From: Eriocheir sinensis
Taxonomy: Eukaryota; Arthropoda; Malacostraca; Decapoda; Varunidae
Direction of reading: 5' to 3'
DNA length: 64,000 nt
Assembly (NCBI RefSeq): GCF_024679095.1
Contig: NC_066568.1
Location: 1 to 64,000, forward strand
The notes under the pieces were generated by a model that worked only from the letters and a program-made list of their open reading frames with translations, was not told the origin of the DNA and did no database searches. The translations under genes and the position numbers were made by a program. Below are positions 45,900 to 58,305 of the stretch, piece by piece. The first letter of the stretch is position 1. Each line of letters starts with the position of its first letter.

Positions 45900-46987
45900 G
45901 GGTCTGTGACAACTGGCCGCGGCCACCTGGCCGCAGACTAACTGACCGCGGGAAACTGGCCGCGGCCCGCTGGCCGCCAAATTTAGCAATAAGACTAGTC
46001 GCCACGGTCCAACTCGCCGCCATATGGAACTTTTTGATGTTGATGGATACAATTGTGTTTGATAAAACAAGAGGGTTAAAATTTCTTTATGGAGTGCTTT
46101 ATTGGAATATAGAAATATAAGATACTTATGCAAAAATGCTAAAATTTCAAAATTACTTTATTAATTAAGTAAACGAGAAAAATATAAGATGAAACTGCAA
46201 AAATCTACGAAAAGTTATTGGCAAGTCCCTAAGATATTCAACATAATTTCGACCCTCAAATTCACTGACAATTGCTTTGATTCTTTCATCTACTTGTCTA
46301 TATTTCTTCAACTTGACAGGTGGATCTTGCCCTGTGATCAGCTGCTCGAAATATAGGTCTCTTCCACGTTGGACTTTTTCAAACCATCAGTAAATTTCCA
46401 AACAATAGGATGTTGCATTCCACGTTCATTTTGCAGTCTTCCATGAGCAGCTCCTGCGTGATTTTTGTCCTGTCTTCGTCATTAAAGGAGAGTTCATAAA
46501 AGTTCCACATTTCCTGTGGAAAAGTGGAGCACGTCTGTCATTACCCCTTCTGTTTCTTCTGCCAACACAGGTGTCCTCAAGCCAATCATGAAGCACTTGA
46601 AGTTCATCTGGTGGCTTCAGTTACATATTCCATGGGAACAAAATTTAATGCCAGGGCCTGTTTTTTTTTCTCTCCTACTTCTCCCAACACACAGTCGTTT
46701 TCATCACAACTATCATAGAGCTGTCACAGACTTATCGAGGTCACCGCCCGATTGTTTTTAATAAAAATGAAAATGCGGGTTAACGGAGGAGGTTAATGGG
46801 TCCTTTAAGGGTTGCCAAATATCATAATGATTAAAAATTAAGAGAGTCGTATCTTATAAATCCGACCTCAGTCAGTCATCAAGAGATTCGTGTCTTATTA
46901 ACACAATCACAGATGTGTCTGCGGCGGTCAGTTGGCCGCGGCGAATTGGTCGGCGGCTAGGTGGCCGCGGCCAGTTGCCACAGTCCC
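45900..46987. mobile_element. Mutator-like (MULE) DNA transposon, 1088 bp
   Basis: The left end GGGTCTGTGACAACTGGCCG and the right end, read inward, GGGACTGTGGCAACTGGCCG are inverted repeats that continue CGGCCACCTRGCCGC. Flanking 9-mers are TTGCTCGCC (45891-45899) and TTGCCCGCC (46988-46996), one mismatch. 9-bp target duplications and long G/C-rich inverted repeats are typical of Mutator-like elements. The interior carries a transposase remnant of the same superfamily. Confidence 0.88.
46208..46560 (-). pseudogene. MULE transposase C-terminal remnant
   Basis: Minus-strand pieces in three frames give AAHGRLQNERGMQHPIVWKF then TDGLKK (an A-x-x-x-H-x-x-x-x followed by HPxxWKF pattern), VQRGRDLYFEQLITGQDPPV, and YRQVDERIKAIVSEFEGRNY then EYLRDL. 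This resembles the C-terminal part of MULE-domain transposases. The catalytic DDE part is absent, and two frameshifts separate the pieces. It can only be a passenger remnant. Confidence 0.7.
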
Positions 46988-46999
46988 TTGCCCGCCACC

Positions 47000-48290
47000 T
47001 TACGAAACCGTCACCGAATCTTCGTCTTCCCGTAAACTACCACTCCCTCCTTCCTTGGTCTTTGTCCCGCCAGCGATGGCCACTACCTAAGCTCTTGCAG
47101 TGGATGGACGGCAAGGAGACCCGGAGCCGCGAGGAAGAGAGGGTACGTACTAAGGAAGAGGCAGCACAACACCGCGAGGAAGAGCGGGTTCGTCCAGAAG
47201 AGGAGGAATCGCAACCCCGCCTTCTCCCGTGTCGGGAGGAAGACACAACTTTTGGAGGCATTGCTTGCAAGTGTCTTGCTGAAACGCTCCTCCTTCCCTC
47301 CTCATAATACCACCAAGCCAGAGAAGAGGCATACGCCACAGCATGGCGCCACTGATTCAGCATTGGGGGCATATGTCAAGGCCTTTGTCAACCCCCCACA
47401 ACCCCCCACTTGACGGGACGTTCCTATGCATCCGTAAGTTGAGGCGTCGATGGGAGGATTACGCCACCATGGTCGACCTGGCGAGAATTGTCCTGTTAAT
47501 GGCGTGCTTGTCGTCAGAAACACAGCGGATTCTAGAGTACACGCTTCAGGTTCCTCCCCGATTCATCACGTCCTGTGGAAGAGGTGCTCGACCTTCTGCA
47601 GAAGCACGTTAGGGATCGGAGCTAGGAAGCCTTCCGTCGACGCACCTTCTCCAACTGTAACATACCGAGAGTTAGGGCTTCGACGACTTCCTTGCACGTC
47701 TAAAGAGTCTGTCGGAATAGATTGACGTGCGTACATAACAGAATGCACGCTGCAAGAAGACCTGGATGACGCCCATGCCGGAACGGAACGGACAGTTGTT
47801 GCAGCGACTCATTTCCATTGACGCTTGCTGCACGCTTCAGGAAGCAGTGACGGTGCGTTGGTCTTGTGATGCCACCAAGTCTGCGACCATACGGGCCCCG
47901 CCCGCCTCCTGCTCTTTGAGGACTCGCACAGTACAAGAGGGGAAAAAAGTGGCCCATACGACGGTTGCTGACTCACACACTACCACACTCCGACCCAACA
48001 CTGCATACAGGAGCACGGGCATAACCAGTAACGGTAAGCTCTGAGGGGCTTGAACCCTCGCGCGGGCTGTATGCCAAAGGCTGGCCCGCATAAGCTATTC
48101 CGCCGTAGCGACCTGCTACGGGTGTGGTCCTGAAGAGCACAGGTCACACATCATTAAATGCCCTGCAAAAGGGTCTCAGTGCAACGTTTGTCGTCACTTC
48201 AGGCACTACGAAAGGTTCAGCAACCAACACAACCCCACGCATCCACTCCTTGGAGTAGGTAGGAGGACACCTACCGAACGGGCGCAAGCC
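47000..48290 (+). pseudogene. Ty3/Gypsy gag pseudogene
   Basis: A charged coiled region (EEERVRTKEEAAQHREEER, 47125-47190) is followed by a capsid-like part (RWEDYATMVDLARI; ACLSSETQRILEYTLQVPP; 47440-47560). Near 48112-48210 are zinc-knuckle-like clusters (TCYGCGPEEHRSH, then IIKCPAKGSQCNVCRHFRHY). Several frameshifts and stops occur between them. The pol remnant downstream is in the same orientation. No LTR was identified. Confidence 0.7.
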
Positions 48291-48482
48291 ACTCCCGATG
48301 AGGTATATATGGGAAGTGAGGAGGGTGCTGAAGCCCTCCAAAGACCCTTCCCATTACCTCACTAACCGTTTCCCTATTATCTCATCTACACGAGAGAGTA
48401 GTTCAGCATGTTCTTTAAAGACAGATCCTCTTCTATCCATACCACACTACATTCATACAACACACACACCTTTTCCCAAAAT

Positions 48483-48868
48483 TCAAAATTCAAAATGGCG
48501 TTCAACAACTAAGCCTCGGAGTCCCCGCTGAGGGGGGGGGTGTTGGGGGGGGGGAGCACAAATTCCCCCAGGGACGACTCCCCTTCCGGCTGCCGATCTG
48601 AGAGGTGCCTTGATAACTCCTCGAGCCTTTTTCTTCTCAATTTCTGCAACATTCGCGGTCTTCTTTCTAATTTTCATTCTGTGGAACACCATCTCTCCTC
48701 CTTTAAACCTCACCTTCTCTTCCTCACCGAAACACAGGTTTCTGAAGCTACAGACAGCAATCTCTATTTTGTTCCCTCCTACTATCTCTATCTTAAATTT
48801 GAATCCAAAGCTGGATGTTGCGTCTACGTGAGCAACGACATCACTTGTTCTCGTGCCCACGACCTATC
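48483..48868 (+). mobile_element. LINE-A copy A7, 5' fragment within the Gypsy element
   Basis: Encodes the start of the endonuclease: FLLNFCNIRGLLSNFHSVEH, HLLFLTETQVSEATDSNLYF and the CCVYVSNDITCSRAHDL that overlaps copy A5. Upstream is a G-run (GGGGGGGGTGTTGGGGGGGG) and probable 5' UTR. It ends at about 48868 and Gypsy sequence continues, so RT and the A tail are missing. This is the only copy showing the 5' part of the LINE-A endonuclease. Confidence 0.85.
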
Positions 48869-48869
48869 A

Positions 48870-50590
48870 AAGCAGATACTAGTATCTGGCACGCCGGCAC
48901 CAGAGTGTGTGAGTCGAGGGGCGGAGCGCCTTGGTGACTCCACAGTGAGCCGCACCGAGGCCACTTCACCTCCACCAAGCCCAACCAGGTCGGAACTGCT
49001 TGTTCTTCACAACTACACGTCCTCGTTGGAGGCAAAGCAGCACTTCCTGAAGGTGTACCCGGATCTACTGGTGACGAAGGAGGACCTAAAACCGACACCA
49101 TTGAAGGCGGTGGCGGGTCCCCCGATGAAAATCCACCTGCATGATGACGCAGAGTCATTTGCGATACACACTCCTCAGCTTATTCTCTCGCCTTCAGGGA
49201 AGCCGTCATGAAAGAACTGGGTTATATGATGGCTCAATGCATCATCGCCCCCGCTGGCGACGACTCATTCCCTTGGTGTCACCTAATGGCTGAGGCCAAG
49301 CTTAACGGTGGGGTACGCATCGCCGCCGACCTGTCAAAACTCAAAAGCCATGTGTCCCATCTAGCTCACCTTTCACCCACACCCTTTACATCCATAAAGA
49401 GTATGGAACCGAGTGCATGGTTTTCATTATGGTCGACACCCTTTGGAGGAACTGGCAAATTCTGCTGGCAGAGAAAGACCAGTCACTCACCACCTGTATG
49501 AAGCATTTCGGACGCTTTCCCTATTGCCGTGGTCCCATGGGTTTTGTGGCCACGGACCACGCCTTCTATTTACGAAGAGACACGACACTGAGAGGCTTGA
49601 CCAACTGAATGAAGGTAGTAGACAACCTGCTGCTCTCCGAAAAAGGCTATCTCACGCACCTCCACCACAACGACGAGGGGATGATATCGCTGCCGATCCG
49701 GAGAGGCAACTTTGCCACACTTGCAACCCCACTGATCTTAGGTCGTTTATGGGCTTGATGAGCCAGATGGCCGCCGCTTTACCGTTCCCTCCCTGATCAG
49801 CCAGAAGAGGACATTCACATGGACTCTTGACCACAATCGGGCCTTTCATAAGGTGAATGAGGCTCTGTCAAGTCCACCTTCTCTCGCTAAGTTACACCCA
49901 GTACTCCCCACAGTCATGCAGATGGATGCCTCACGCCAGTGCAGTGTTTGTTACGCCCTCCTGCAGGACCAAGGCGGAGGAAAGTTCCGGCTGGTCCAGC
50001 GCGACTCGCGTTTTCTTACTGATACCGTGAATCGTTACGCCACCATTGGGCTTAACGAGCTGGCAGGGGCATGAGCCATGTCAAAGAGCAAGTTTTACCT
50101 GAACGACCTCCGACACGTTGACTTCGTCTTGGACTATAGGCCCTTGGTGCCGATCCTGAACAGCTAGACACTGGATGCCAACGAGAATCAGCGCCTCCAG
50201 CGACTGAAGGAGAATATCTCGGCATCCGTCTTGACGGCTGTGTGGCGTGCGTGCAAGAAGTTGTGCTCTTTCCCGCTCGCCAGTCAGCCACCCAACTCAA
50301 CTCCGGTGGACGAAATGCTAGGCACGCAGGCCGGTCTTTCCGTCAGCAGTGGCGTTAAACTGCAGACCGTAGACTACGTCGCCCGCTCCCAGCCTTTGTC
50401 AGCCCTTTATGAGGATCTGGTACTTGAGAAGCTACGGTACGTGGCCAGCGACGACCCTTCCTATACGCCATGCTAATGAAAACCGTAAGAGCTGGATTAA
50501 CTCCATAACGCCCTACCCATATACTGGAAAATACGGCAGAACGTCTGCACAGATGCGTAACTGGTCCTGTACACTGCTCCTGTGATCCTC
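48870..50590 (+). pseudogene. Ty3/Gypsy pol pseudogene: RT and RNase H
   Basis: In order: LLVTKEDLKPTPLKAVAGPP (before RT), GGVRIAADLSKLKSHVSHLA (RT motif 2), FGRFPYCRGPMGFVATDHAF (motif around CPMGF), then KVVDNLLLSEKGYLTHL near 49614, where the catalytic VDD is VDN. DPERQL and LRSFMGLMSQMAAAL mark the RT thumb. RNase H follows with TVMQMDASRQC (49911) and YATIGLNELAGA. After 50090 it continues as in the left copy. Frameshifts and stops are numerous. Integrase and LTRs are not visible. Confidence 0.8.
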
Positions 50591-51372
<782 letters not shown>

Positions 51373-52780
51373 ATCGATGAGCCTGAGGCACTCAAGCAGA
51401 TACTTGAGAGGTTAGCACAGGGAAGAGGGGCCAGTTAGAGGAAGAAGAAGGAAAATAGGACAGCCGAGTGCCACATGATCCAGCAAGCCAGTCACCCACT
51501 CAATCAGCCAGCCCCCTGGCAAGACATATTGAGCTGTTACATCAGGGCTGCAGTGAAAAAAAACATTAGTTGTCATTACAGAAAATTACACAATTAAAAA
51601 TTACATTATTGAAATGTTTGAGGCTCTCAGTGAAGCATGCCCAGCTTGATTATCCAGACTTAAGTTGACAGTCATATCCAAGGCACTTGGTTGCATGTAA
51701 AGTGCAAAGTATGCCACTGTGACTCTCCAAAGACAGTCAGAGATGGCAAAGTTTCTGAAAATAATGTCAAACTTGTTGCTAATTCTTTGCAAACATGATG
51801 AGTATTCCAGGAGAGCAACCACCATCAACACCAAGCTCATGACAAGGAGTGTTTACTATGACCTCCAGAGCTATGTTTTAGATAATTTTTTTACCATTGA
51901 AAACTATTATAGACTAGAAAGACAAGCCAAGGCACCCCACAGACCATTGGAGCGAGCAAAGAAAGCTTCTGCAGCTCAATAAGCTACAGGAAGCTTCTAA
52001 ATACTTGCTAGGAACTTCGGTAGAGTGTGGAGAAGCGGCCTACCTCTGGTAAACCAAAAAACACACATGAAACTTATGTTCCGATGATCCCGAGGGTGAA
52101 GTAAGCTATTACCGCTAAACGCCAGAAACATATTAATCTCCTACTTCTATGAGAGTTCAGCTACAACTACCATTTTCTCAGGGTTACATGACCACATGAC
52201 AAAGATGACACCTTCCAGATTCCGTAAAGATAAGTCAAATACTTTGTGAGATATGGAGTAATATGTAATGATTTTTTTCAACGCTAATTTTTCAAGATTC
52301 TACTTTTGGGCGTTTTAAAAATGAATCCCAAATTTATTTATTTACCAAACTGCACAATTTTTTCAACATTTGTTATTCAGCCTATTCCTTAACTCTTCCC
52401 CAGTCTGAAATGTAAGATAGAGAATTTCAAGTATTTTATTTTTAAGCTATAAAAAAAGTGAACCCACTTTTTTATAAATATGTAAAAAAAAAAAAAAATA
52501 CAAGAAAATAAACTATAAAAATACAATTTTGTTCCTAGCATATTATTTGAAATATGTTGAATCTTAATGTTAAGTGGAACTGCCTGTCGTTCCATACTGA
52601 GAAGTAGATAGCTTATACGTTATAATGTGGTTCAAAGGGTGAGACTCTAAAATGAGGACGAAGATGATACTGAGCAGGAGTTTAGGAAGAAGAGAAGACG
52701 ACAACATGTAACATCAGGATATCCACACTGAAAGAAATAGGAAGTTTAACTTGTTATTATCGTACACTTGAGCTACTTAC
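51373..52780. other. Presumed intron, no gene seen
   Basis: Homologous to 1505-2889. A plus-strand frame at 51719-51982 (87 codons) is broken in the left copy by a 16-base deletion, so it is not under coding constraint. Confidence 0.4.
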
Positions 52781-52956
52781 GAACCTGAAGGTGTGCAGCA
52801 GTGCACGTTTGATGTGGTCTTCGGTGAGGGGCACAGCGGAGCGTAACGTTAACCCATACACAGTTACGAAATAGCCTTTTTTGTTGGCAGAGTTCAGAAC
52901 AGCCTCAAAATCCGTGGCCGGCCGAAGCCAGATGAATGACGAATCCTCAGCCATTT
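52781..52956 (-). CDS. Acyltransferase-like gene, N-terminal coding exon (right locus copy)
   Basis: 58 codons from ATG at 52954, with the acceptor TTTATCCTTTCAG before it and the donor GTAAGT at 52780-52775. It differs from the left exon at DFEAVL (left NFEAVL) and in a few silent positions. On the minus strand it lies upstream of the HHxxxDG exon at 41996-43129, in phase 0, so both probably belong to one gene. The N-terminal part GYFVTVYGLTLRSAVPL would form the first strand and helix of the acyltransferase fold. Splice use is predicted, not shown. Confidence 0.78.
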
Positions 52957-53485
52957 CTGAAAGGATAAAGACTGTCACTTAGGAGCCAAGTTAGAGTCTA
53001 TTTGTATAAATTTACTACCTACATGTGCTCAGTAATCCCATGACGTTGTCACACATTGGTTATTAAATAATTTATAAATAAACAGATTAGTGTCAAAGAA
53101 TCTCATTTTATCAGTTCCCATCCTCTTGCTAACCATTCCCTACCATTAAAGTTGCCTGAAATGTAGTTTTCCTTGATATCTGATATCAATATAATTATGG
53201 TAGCTACACTATTGAGCCTGCTAGCAACATAAATCTATCCCTTCTACAACCTTGCTTTATATAATATTCTTTATATGCTCATCATTTTCTCAGTCAGTCA
53301 ATAGGGGCATTTTTCGGGGGCATGTCGCCTCATCCACCTGACGAAGGCAGTCCCCACTGGCAAATCTTCATACCCCCCCCCCACCCACCCATCCTCAGGG
53401 CATGACGACGGGATATCGACTTGCTCGAGTCACGAACAACGTGGGTATCCTCTTGACCTCCTCTATGCGAGGTTGTCTTTTTGGG
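52957..53485. other. Upstream intron or 5' flank, no gene seen
   Basis: Homologous to 3066-3594. Confidence 0.4.
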
Positions 53486-54072
53486 GGAGGCGGTGGCTGA
53501 ATCGACAGAGTGACGGCGCCGCGTTCAGGAGGACGCGAGTTCAATCCCCGCCCGGTGCCACCAAGCTGGGATTTTTCAGCCGCCGCCGAGTGGATTAACC
53601 CGGTTGCAGGGGGGTCATGTTTCTTAATGGTCCCTCCAAGCGAGAAAAATGAGAAAAAAATCACCCCTCACACAAACCATTTCATAATATATATCAAAGC
53701 ATTTGTGATCAGATTATGTATCATCTATTTTGGGGGGTTTATCTCATGGCACAAATTTGGCCCGTCGCTGCTACACGGTAAAGTCACAAATTTGGCCCGT
53801 CGCTGCTACCGGGTTAAAACTACCCACATGCTGTCCAGAAGACCACCTATTAACCCGGACTCTAGATTCTAGGATTGAAGATGAGCTCCGGGAGGGCAGC
53901 ATGAGCCAATGCAAGATGGCGCCACTATAAACACTCGCCTGCGCCAGAACGGGCTGGGCCGACCATCAGGCCCCACCGGGGAGAAGCCTTGGGCCGACCA
54001 TCAGGCCCCACCGGGAAGAAGCCTACCGGCGCAATAGGCCGCGACGTAAAACAAAAAAACACAAAAATAAAC
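53486..54072 (+). mobile_element. SINE family D, copy D6, split by a MITE
   Basis: The head is at 53486-53598 and the body at 53814-54050, with two internal GGGCCGACCATCAGGCCCC units and an A-rich tail to 54072. The 5' flank equals that of D1, but the 3' flank is novel. Confidence 0.92.
53599..53813. mobile_element. piggyBac-like MITE, copy 2, inside SINE D6
   Basis: TTAA at 53595-53598 and 53814-53817 flank a 215-bp insert with ends CCCGGTTGCAG and CTGCTACCGGG (inverted repeat, one mismatch). The left duplication copy has the empty site (GGCTTAAAACG). Two copies of the ACAAATTTGGCCCGTCGCTG unit are present. Confidence 0.93.
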
Positions 54073-54288
54073 AACCGGGTGAACAAGGTTGGCTTTTAGG
54101 TCGCGTGTCACATACCCGGTTGCCCGGCGGTGAGATGAAGGATCCTGCAGTTCCAATTCGCTGAATGTGATACAAATTTATTCCAGCGATATTCCACAAT
54201 TATGAGTAGTCACTTCTTACCAAGAGTATCCGCCTCTTCAAGTCGCTTTTCAGTGTCCATGTCGCATAGCCATGTTAATTATATTAGG
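54073..54288. other. Spacer between two SINEs, absent from the left copy
   Basis: About 216 bases with an ACCCGGTTG/CAACCGGGT hairpin pair at 54073-54124. No coding frame. Confidence 0.5.
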
Positions 54289-54645
54289 GGAGGCGGTGGC
54301 TGAGTCAACAGAGTGACGGCGCCGCGTTCAGGAGGACGCGAGTTCAATCCCCGTCCGGTGCCACCAAGCTGGGATTTTTCAGCCGCCGCCGAGTGGCTTA
54401 AAACTCCCCACATGCTGTCCAGAAGACCACCTATCAACCCGGACTCTAAGTTCTAAGATTAAAGATGAGCTCCGGGAGGGCAGCATGAGCCAATGCAAGA
54501 TGGCGCCACTATAAAACACTCGCCTGCGCCAGAACGGGCTGGGCCGACCATCAGGCCCCACCGGGAAGAAGCCTTGGGCCGACCATCAGGCCCCACCGGG
54601 AAGAAGCCTACCGGCGCAATAGGCCGCGACGTAAAAAAAAAAAAA
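54289..54645 (+). mobile_element. SINE family D, copy D7
   Basis: Complete D element with two internal units and poly(A). Its 3' flank (GACAAAGGACACAAGTGAAT) equals that of D1 in the left copy. Confidence 0.93.
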
Positions 54646-54784
54646 GACAAAGGACACAAGTGAATTGAAGATCTGAATCTTTTTCCCTCAGTTCAGATAT
54701 CGAAAATGATATTTACTCGTGATGAGCGAGTCCTTAACACTGTAGACCAGAGCAATCCGGTGTAAAACTTCGTAAGGAGACTCA

Positions 54785-56367
54785 CCACTGTTTTGCACTA
54801 TGCTACCAAAATATGTACAGTTTTCCCAAATGTCTGTGCCACACGCGTTAACAGATTATACTGAGCTAGTTCATCTAATAAATTTCGAAATACCTGCACC
54901 TTGCTCTTGGCCAGGGAAACCTGGAGTATCAAGGGAATCGACTCCTCGTGCAGTGCCTCAAGAGCCATCACGAAAATTTCCAACAACTCCGCAAGAATTA
55001 CTTCATCATCGGCAAAAAAAGGTAAGTGATCCTGGGACTGCTAATAGATGCTCCCCAATAACTCTGATCCACAACTCTGCCAAGTACCCAGCCCATACAA
55101 GTGTATAAAAGTGCTGGGACAAGGATAAAGCCCTGGATCACTTTCGCTTTCGCGGTAAAGTAGTTGTACACGCGTCCCTTACACTTCACAGCACTCTCAT
55201 CATCAGTACAGACTAGTCGGTAGACCAACAATCCCTGTAAGATTCTCGCGGTATCGCGGGTGATCCTAGAGTGCCTCGCAAGGCACTGAATTAAACGACT
55301 GTTAAAGATTTATATATGCTGCAACCATCCCAAGTTAAAACTCACGTCGGTGCACCAATAGAGGGTATAATAAGATACGATCAGTTGTCGACTTACCAGG
55401 CGTAAACCAGGGCTGTTCAGGTCTCTCCAGCTGCGAATTCGCATGGGCAATAGATGGGCAAGTACCTTGCCTGGCACGCCGAGCAGCGTAAAACCACAGT
55501 AGTTGCTGCAGTCTTGTCGGTCCCATTTCCTGTTCCCGATAGGGATGACCAGCCCCCTCTTCGAGTCAGGAGAAATGGTATCAGATTCCAATACCGCAGT
55601 CTAGACCGCATACAAGCTGCCTTGTATTCAGCCTTTAAAAGTTTCGCATTTATGGTACAGACACCAAGTGCCTCTTCACATCTACACCTGGCCTCAGTCT
55701 CTCTGACATCATCACGAGATGATGTGCCTGCTTCGATGGGTAGAGCAGCATCAACCATCAGCACCCCAGCAGCTGAAAGTGGCTCTCGCGAATCGTCCGC
55801 TATGTACAACTCAGCCCATAGATTACTATGCCCATCCATGTCTGGCGCGAGACAACCGTCTACTGTTCGGATGACTGAGAGGGAGGCTTATAGCGGAGCT
55901 ACTACAGGGCTCGGTAAGCATGTCGGAGGGCATTTCCATTTAAATAGCCCTCGGCATCCTGAACGAGACTCTTGACATATATATCCTTGTCTCTCCTCAG
56001 GAGAGGTCTAGTCCTACGTGACAGAGCTTTATATTTTTACTATCGACTCTTAGCAAGCTTAGCAGCGTGACTCTTCTCGATATCTTCTATCGTCTCCCAG
56101 AGGTAAACCCACTCGTAGTTATCGAGCCCTCTCCAATGCACTCCTACGTTTGAAAGTACCCTACAGTTCTAAAGGGTCTTCAAGGAAGCTGAACACATTT
56201 AACCGATTTGAGGCTGATACAGCACACTCCTGATCTCATGGCAGATATTCCAGTCACTCCAGAAAGATTACAATATTGTTTAAGCTCTAGATTTCTCATG
56301 ACCTGACATAGCTTGGGCTTGAGTGTTGCAACAACAAACCTATTATCAGTTGCAAATAACTCATCGA
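54785..56367 (-). pseudogene. RTE-like LINE RT pseudogene (right copy, truncated at its 5' side)
   Basis: Same motif series as 4090-5705: NRFVVATLKPKLCQVM (56320 region), MDGHSNLWAELYIADD, EALGVCTINAKLLKAE (55839-55417), PIGNRKWDRQDCSNYCGFTL and VPGKVLAHLLPMRIRSW (55560-55440), CMGWVLGRVVDQSYWGASI (55231-54998), MALEALHEESIPLILQVSL (54986-54798). The upstream MADWEPY segment present at 5706 is missing because the duplication ends here. Broken frames match the left copy. Confidence 0.78.
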
Positions 56368-56574
56368 TCATCGCTATGCAATAATTTAGTAATATATTCG
56401 TCCTTTTCTTCTCTTACTGGCAAAGTCTATAACATCCATCCTTTTTCTGTATGTAATGTATCATATCCCAGACTTTTTCAAGAGATGAGTATTAAGCTAC
56501 TACAATAAATACAAGAAACTTAGTCATGTTCGATCATATTTGTTTGAAGCTGCGTCGATCTCGTCATAAAAGCA
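56368..56574. other. Unassigned
   Basis: Short A/T-rich stretch between the duplication breakpoint and a LINE-A relic. Confidence 0.4.
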
Positions 56575-57280
56575 ATTAAAAAAGAGCGACCGAAAGAAAA
56601 ATCAATTCCGTAGGAGAAGTGTCTTGAGAATCCCCTTTCGAAAAAGTTCAAGTTGTAGGCAAGAGGAAATACAAGGAAAGAAGACTGTTCCAGAGATTAC
56701 CAGCGTGAGAGATGTATAGATGAAGATGATGTTTAACTCTTTCATAAGGGATTCGGATTGCATAGAAGTGAGCTAGAGTTGAAAATCGTGTATACAGCGG
56801 GGCAGCAAGAGGGGTGGAGGCATACAGTTACCAAGTTCAGAACAGCAGTCTGCATGAAAACAACGATGGAATAACGAAATTCAGCACTGCGAAATTTGAG
56901 AAGTAGAAAACGTTAGAAAGAGTAGAAATGATCAGACAAAGAGCTTTTAACTATTGTGCAATAGGGCTATGTGAATGACCCCCCACCCCTCACACGGGAT
57001 GCATAATCCATACGAGAAAAATATATTGTCATGGTAAAAATAATCTTCTAAGAAAAAACTGCATTCATGATTTTTTTTTAGGAAAATATAAATCATAAGT
57101 TAACAAATATGTTCTTGAAGTTAAGGTTCTTGAGTTGAGGTTGGGCCAAGAATATTTAAATAGAAGAAAGAGACAGGAAAGTGTAGTAGATGTTTGGAAA
57201 ATTGTTTCAAGTTGACAGGTGGAGAATGTGAGATTGTAAGGTATTGAAGGACACTAAGATTAGATTAGATTAAGATTAGG
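56575..57280 (-). mobile_element. LINE-A copy A8, old 3' relic
   Basis: Nucleotide resemblance to the reverse complement of LINE-A 3' ends: AAGTTCAAGTTGTAGGCAAG, CTGTTCCAGAGATTACCAGC and GGAGGCATACAGTTACCAAG. It is heavily diverged with no open frame, older than A1-A6 and A10. Confidence 0.75.
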
Positions 57281-57329
57281 TGTGTGAAAACTACTTGGCG
57301 GAGGGATAAGATGTATTTTGGGCTTCTAT

Positions 57330-57520
57330 GAATTTAGAAAAAGCGTCAAACAGAACTGAAAGAAATGGACTGTAAGAGGTTTAACAATTGTGTTAGCTTT
57401 GGGGAAGATTGCTAGAAGGGTTAAACAGTTTATATGAAAACAGCAGAGCTTGGGTTAGAGTGGGGAATAGTGTGAGTGAGTGGTTTCCTTTTAGAGTGAG
57501 GCTGAGTCAGGGTAGTGCCC
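57330..57520 (+). pseudogene. Non-LTR RT fragment of a further family
   Basis: The plus strand encodes FWASMNLEKASNRTERNGL, then a stop, then LLEGLNSLYENSRAWVRVGN and SVSEWFPFRVRLSQGSA. This fits the RT palm from the LDLEKAFD-type catalytic motif (here NLEKASN) to the RQGS/SQGS motif. The first catalytic Asp is lost. Confidence 0.6.
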
Positions 57521-57529
57521 ACTCTAGTT

Positions 57530-57960
57530 GCATAATCTACTTGACTCACTCGGTGACTTCAGAGCAGTTCAAAACACCTCGGTAGGTACACCCAGTTCAC
57601 TTCTGTTGTAGGGAACTAACGGTCTATGCGATTGTAAAAGGAGTTTATTGTTTCCCAATTTACTACTTCTACACAAAGAAACACAAAGAAAGAACAAACA
57701 ACAACAGACCTGCTGGTCCTTACGAGGTTGTTTGTGACAAGCTACACTAACTATCTAATCAAAGGTGGAATGTGAAGGACAGCAAAAAGAGGGAGGTTTG
57801 GTTTGTAGTTAAAAAAAGAAGTGGTCGACGTTACTGAACATATTCAGGTACTTGAAGGCCTGAATCATATCTCCTCGTAAGTGTCTCTTCTCAAGCGTAA
57901 AGAGGTTGAGTCGCCTCAGTCGTTCTTCATACGGCTGAGCCCTCTATGATACTGTACAAT
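57530..57960 (-). mobile_element. CR1-like LINE, 3' fragment (second copy)
   Basis: The minus strand encodes the C-terminus (EERLRRLNLFTLEKRHLRGD; then MIQAFKYLNMFSNVDHF) at about 57960-57810 and then the 3' UTR, including GACCTGCTGGTCCTTACGAG (plus strand at 57711). It is homologous to 58389-58560. Confidence 0.75.
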
Positions 57961-58074
57961 TATTTTCGGTACACTTCGAGAAGGAGAAGGGGAACGAAGA
58001 GAAGTAGAAAGAGAAGGAAGAGGAAAAAGAGGAGGAGGAGAAGGAGGAGGTAGTGGACGAGGAGGAAAATAAGG
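57961..58074. repeat. GA/GGA-rich purine tract
   Basis: Imperfect GAAGGAGGAGG-type repeats between two CR1-like LINE pieces. Confidence 0.8.
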
Positions 58075-58305
58075 AAACATGGAAACATGGAAATGCAGGC
58101 GACAGAAACCCGATTGGCTCATTACGAAGTCGCCCGCTTTGGTGAGTTAATCTGCTCGGCAGCCACTTGGGGCTTAATGAGCAGATGAAAGCACCTCGAT
58201 ATTCAGTTTACTCTCGACGCTCCCGACGGTCGATTCTATATATGAAGGAGTTGATGGTATTCGCATTAACTACTTCTGAGGGAAGGTTGTTCCAGTGGCA
58301 GATGA

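Noticed and set aside
47037..47372. Minus-strand Ser-rich frame
   Set aside because: It is antisense to the charged Gypsy gag region.
48540..49211. A 223-codon fusion of LINE endonuclease and Gypsy sequence
   Set aside because: The frame happens to run across the LINE-A7/Gypsy junction. Both partners are recognisable transposon pieces.
51719..51982. 87-codon frame starting MTLQRQSEMAKFLKIM
   Set aside because: The partner copy at 1830-2090 carries a 16-base deletion that destroys it, and no family is recognised.
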